A DNA stretch of 7,830 nucleotides from an uncultured Peptococcaceae bacterium (GTDB taxonomy: Bacteria; Bacillota; Desulfotomaculia; Desulfotomaculales; Desulfallaceae), in assembly GCA_913064925.1 (NCBI GenBank), contig CAJYBN010000132.1:1-7830 (forward strand). The letters are read 5' to 3'. A program made the position numbers and the translations under genes. The stretch's first letter is position 1. The number at the start of each line of letters is the position of its first letter. The notes beneath the pieces are model-generated. The model did no database searches. It was not told the DNA's origin and was given only the letters and a program-made list of their open reading frames with translations. This document shows positions 5,478-7,830 of this stretch, piece by piece.

Positions 5478-6701
5478 TCACCTGCGGCAGGCACTGCGGA
5501 CCTTGCAGGCCTCGCAGCTGCTTTCCATAGCAAACTCGGTTTCCTGATCCAGCGGCGACATGGCCCGCAGGCGCTCCACGATGGGCGGCATTACCTCCAT
5601 GAAGTAATCGATATCCTCCTCCGTGTTGTCCCTGCCCAGGGTAATGCGAATAGAGCCGTGGGCAAGTTCGTGAGGAATGCCCATGGACAACAGGACATGG
5701 GATGGCTCCAGCGACCCCGAAGTGCAGGCCGACCCGCTGGAAGCGGCAATCCCTTTCATATCCAGGCTTAACAGCATGGACTCGCCCTCGATGAATTCAA
5801 AACAAAAGCTGGCGTGGTTGGGCAGGCGCATGGTGGGATGCCCGGTCAACCTTACATGAGGGATCTTCTCCATAACTTCCTTGATCAGCCTGTCCCGCAG
5901 CCCGGATAAGCGGCGCGCTTCTTGTTCCCTTTCCTGCATCGCAAACTCGCAGGCCATGCCCAACCCGATAATGCCGGGCACGTTTTCCGTACCGGCCCGG
6001 CGCAGCTTTTCTTGGGCACCACCGTGAAAAAGGGTCTGCCGCCAGCGGGTGCCTTTGCGAATATACAGCGCGCCCACACCCTTGGGCCCGTAAATTTTAT
6101 GCCCGCTGATGGTGAGCAGGTCCACTCCCAGTTCGTTCACGTCTACCGGGATTTTGCCCAGGCTCTGCACGGCGTCCGTGTGAAACGGGATGTTCTTTTC
6201 CCTGGCCAGGGCCGCCAGTTCCTTGATTGGCTGGATAGTGCCCACCTCGTTGCTGGCGTGCATGATGCTGATGAGTATTGTTTTATTGGTTATGGCATTG
6301 GCCAGGTCATCCACGCTAACCATGCCGTATTTATCTACCGGCAAAATAGTGATGGTAAAACCCTCTTTGCCTAAAGCCTTGACGGTGTTCAACACGGCGT
6401 GGTGTTCCACGGCCGAGGTGATGATGTGATTGCCGCGGTTTTTGTTGGTCATGGCAATGCCGTGGATGGCCATGTTGTCCGATTCGGTGCCGCCGCTGGT
6501 GAAGACGATTTCCCCCGGCTGGGCCCCTATGGAAGAGGCCACCTTTTCCCTAGCCTCCTCCACCGCCTTGCGCACCTGGCGCCCGAAATAATGCAGGCTG
6601 GTGGGGTTACCGAAATAATCCGTCATAAATTTCTGTATTTCTTCGGCAATTTCCCGGCGCACCGGGGTGGTGGCGCTGTGGTCAAAATATACTCTGCGCA
6701 C
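5478..6701 (-). CDS. iscS: Cysteine desulfurase IscS/NifS with Cys-rich C-terminal tail
   Basis: PLP enzyme that turns L-cysteine into alanine and an enzyme-bound persulfide, supplying sulfur to IscU and probably MnmA. Motifs in order: YFDHSATTPV (5-14), GNPTSLHYFGR (31-41), FTSGGTESDN (67-76), H101 in SAVEHHAVL, HASNEVGTIQP (148-158), HTDAVQS (174-180), the PLP lysine K202 in SGHKIYGPKGVGALY, RAGTENV (235-241), and the catalytic C326 in SSGSACTSGSLEPSHVL, on the mobile loop typical of group I desulfurases. At 407 residues it is slightly long: after the usual C-terminus there is ESSCEACKVRSACRR, with C396, C399 and C405, which I do not recognise as usual for IscS. The GTG start at 6701 follows the iscR stop by 2 bp, and its SD (AAGGAGGA) lies in the end of iscR, indicating translational coupling. 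Confidence 0.97.
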   Translation of the reverse strand: MRRVYFDHSATTPVRREIAEEIQKFMTDYFGNPTSLHYFGRQVRKAVEEAREKVASSIGAQPGEIVFTSGGTESDNMAIHGIAMTNKNRGNHIITSAVEHHAVLNTVKALGKEGFTITILPVDKYGMVSVDDLANAITNKTILISIMHASNEVGTIQPIKELAALAREKNIPFHTDAVQSLGKIPVDVNELGVDLLTISGHKIYGPKGVGALYIRKGTRWRQTLFHGGAQEKLRRAGTENVPGIIGLGMACEFAMQEREQEARRLSGLRDRLIKEVMEKIPHVRLTGHPTMRLPNHASFCFEFIEGESMLLSLDMKGIAASSGSACTSGSLEPSHVLLSMGIPHELAHGSIRITLGRDNTEEDIDYFMEVMPPIVERLRAMSPLDQETEFAMESSCEACKVRSACRR

Positions 6702-6703
6702 GG

Positions 6704-7153
6704 CTACAGTTCCTCCTTCAGAGCATTTTTTACCGAAAGGTTCTCGGCGTCGCGAAGCATGTCGGCCAAACTAATGGAATCCAGCACTTCCGCCAGCTTG
6801 TCCCTTACCCGGGCCCATACGGCCCTGGTAATACATGAATCGGCCTGATCGCATTCCGCCGGCTCAATTTCGCTTACGCAGTCCACAGGTGCTATGGGGC
6901 CCTCCATGGCCCTGATGATGTCACCTACGGTAATTTTGCCCGGCTCCCGGGCTAAAATATAACCACCCTGGGCTCCACGCACGCTTTTTACCAAGCCGGA
7001 CTTGCGCAAGATGGCAATTAACTGTTCCAGGTAATTCTCCGATATATTTTGCCGCTCGGCCACCGTTTTCAACGGGATGGGTTCGGTACCGTAATGCTGG
7101 GCCAGGTCGAACATGGCCTTGAGGCCGTAGTGACCCCGCGTGGAAAGCCGCAA
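6704..7153 (-). CDS. iscR: Rrf2-family Fe-S-sensing regulator, IscR-like
   Basis: A 149-residue DNA-binding repressor of the Rrf2 family, expected to sense Fe-S cluster status and control this operon. It opens RLSTRGHYGLKAMFDLAQHY, followed by the winged-helix region with NISENYLEQLIAILRKSGLV and the wing RGAQGGYILAREP. Three cysteines follow, C92, C101 and C107 (numbered from this start), in CVSEIEPAECDQADSCITRAVW, matching the region that holds the [2Fe-2S] cluster in IscR. The position of the E. coli histidine ligand (three after the last Cys) is Arg here, and the first spacing is C-x8-C rather than C-x5-C. TTG 7153 is chosen because it gives the family N-terminus and follows a purine-rich SD (AGGGGGAAGG); an in-frame GTG at 7180 would add nine unlike residues. 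It is the first gene of the operon and abuts iscS. Confidence 0.93.
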   Translation of the reverse strand: MRLSTRGHYGLKAMFDLAQHYGTEPIPLKTVAERQNISENYLEQLIAILRKSGLVKSVRGAQGGYILAREPGKITVGDIIRAMEGPIAPVDCVSEIEPAECDQADSCITRAVWARVRDKLAEVLDSISLADMLRDAENLSVKNALKEEL

Positions 7154-7199
7154 TATCCTTCCCCCTCTCCCAATTCGCACCTTTTAACTCGGAATTGAA

Positions 7200-7235
7200 G
7201 ACAAATATATCTTAGCATTCCTATCGGATTTTGTC
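7200..7235. promoter_or_regulatory. Candidate Rrf2/IscR operator (inverted repeat)
   Basis: GACAAA (7200-7205) and TTTGTC (7230-7235) are inverted arms 24 bp apart. They are flanked by AT-rich partial symmetry and span from the -35 box to the start point. The position suits a repressor site for autoregulation by the adjacent Rrf2 protein. The arms are short and widely spaced, and they do not match the E. coli IscR type 1 consensus, so this is tentative. Confidence 0.3.
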
Positions 7236-7237
7236 AA
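7209..7237 (-). promoter_or_regulatory. SigA-type promoter of the iscR-iscS-iscU-mnmA operon
   Basis: TTGACA (7232-7237), a 17-bp spacer and TAAGAT (7209-7214), with an upstream TG making an extended -10 (TGCTAAGAT). Start of transcription is expected near 7202, leaving a leader of about 50 nt before the TTG start of iscR. The -35 box includes the rarA stop codon TGA (7236-7234). Confidence 0.88.
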
Positions 7238-7830
7238 TTACTTTTGCGCTGCTGTAAATTTTCCCACAGGGCGCGCTCCCGTTCCTGTGCAGAAGGGCGG
7301 TAAAATTGCTGGCCCTTGAGGTTGTCGGGCAGGTACTGCTGCTCCACCCAGTGCCCCGGAAAATCATGGGGGTAAAGGTACCCCCGGCCGTGCCCCAGGT
7401 CCTTGGCGCCGCTGTAACTGGTATCCCGCAAGTGAAGGGGCACGGGTTCCGCTTTTTCCCGGCGCACCGCCTGCAAAGCCGCCTCTATGCCGGTATAGGA
7501 TGAATTGCTTTTGGGCGCCATGGCAATGTACAGCGCCGCTTCGGCCAAAATAATGCGCGCCTCGGGCATGCCCACGCGCTCCACTGCCGTGGCCGCCGAG
7601 GCGGCCACCACCAGCGCCTGGGGGTCCGCCAGGCCCACGTCCTCGGCCGCATGAATCATTAGCCGGCGGGCGATAAAAACCGGGTCGTCGCCCGCATACA
7701 AGAGCCTTGCCAGCCAGTACAGGGTAGCCTGGGGGTCCGAGCCCCGCATGCTTTTAATAAAGGCCGACACAACGTCGTAATGCTCGTCGGCCCGGTCGAA
7801 CTGGAGGACACGGTTCTGGCAGACGTTGTT
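7234..7830 (-). CDS. rarA: Replication-associated recombination protein RarA/MgsA, C-terminal part (5' end beyond window)
   Basis: The C-terminal 198 residues of the AAA+ ATPase RarA (MgsA, relative of eukaryotic WRNIP1/Mgs1), which acts at stalled replication forks. The reading frame is open to the window edge, upstream of a GTG at 7770 that falls inside the conserved segment and is not the start. Diagnostic stretches are FDRADEHYDVVSAFIKSMRG and SDPQATLYWLARLLYAGDDP, FIARRLMIHAAEDVGLADPQ, and the C-terminal PHDFPGHWVEQQYLPDNLKG followed by FYRPS. These belong to the lid and tetramerisation domains; the Walker motifs lie outside the window. Its stop codon is inside the isc promoter's -35 box, and no terminator separates it from the operon, so read-through into iscR is possible. 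Confidence 0.96.
   Translation of the reverse strand, partial: NNVCQNRVLQFDRADEHYDVVSAFIKSMRGSDPQATLYWLARLLYAGDDPVFIARRLMIHAAEDVGLADPQALVVAASAATAVERVGMPEARIILAEAALYIAMAPKSNSSYTGIEAALQAVRREKAEPVPLHLRDTSYSGAKDLGHGRGYLYPHDFPGHWVEQQYLPDNLKGQQFYRPSAQERERALWENLQQRKSN

Noticed and set aside
4289..6848. Long plus-strand frames opposite mnmA, iscU, iscS and iscR (for example 4289-4693, 4944-5426, 5059-5547, 5922-6374, 6399-6848)
   Set aside because: Antisense shadows of well-recognised genes; no SD, no recognisable domain, biased composition.
1..7830. CRISPR array, insertion sequence, phage, toxin-antitoxin or defence system
   Set aside because: No regularly spaced repeats, transposase or integrase motifs, terminal inverted repeats, or paired toxin-like small genes were found; the content is core housekeeping.

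Overview
The window is a compact stretch of bacterial chromosome with every supported gene on the minus strand, so transcription runs from high to low coordinates. It looks like a moderately GC-rich member of the Bacillota, probably a clostridial lineage close to Peptococcaceae/Desulfotomaculum. The evidence is a tRNA-Ala-sensing T-box leader, SigA-type promoters, strong Shine-Dalgarno (SD) sequences with several GTG and TTG starts, a cysteine-rich AlaRS of the type common in Firmicutes, and an Rrf2-IscS-IscU-MnmA gene order. The taxonomic placement is inference; the gene content is read directly.

In transcription order: (1) the C-terminal part of the replication-associated ATPase RarA/MgsA (7830-7234). 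(2) A consensus promoter overlapping the rarA stop drives an iron-sulfur and tRNA-thiolation operon: iscR-like Rrf2 regulator, cysteine desulfurase iscS/nifS, scaffold iscU, and tRNA 2-thiouridylase mnmA. A perfect-stem intrinsic terminator starting in the mnmA stop codon closes it. (3) Two small genes follow: a 58-residue zinc-ribbon-like protein of unknown function and a YtxH-like membrane-anchored basic protein. Another terminator follows them. (4) An AI-2E (PF01594) family membrane protein starts just 18 bp after that terminator. (5) A second consensus promoter, overlapping the stop of the membrane protein gene, drives a complete T-box leader with a GCC (Ala) specifier, T-box sequence and terminator. 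This controls alaS, whose first 641 codons are in the window.

Functionally, IscS provides persulfide sulfur, IscU assembles Fe-S clusters, the Rrf2 protein probably senses cluster status and represses the operon, and MnmA uses IscS-derived sulfur to thiolate U34 of certain tRNAs. Together with alaS, much of the window serves tRNA function. No hscA, hscB or ferredoxin gene accompanies the isc genes here.

I see no CRISPR array, insertion sequence, tRNA or rRNA gene, prophage, or convincing new multi-gene system. The points most worth checking are a cysteine-rich tail on IscS, a three-cysteine MnmA active site, an Rrf2 regulator lacking the usual histidine ligand, the terminator placed right in front of the AI-2E gene, and an unidentified zinc-ribbon mini-protein.
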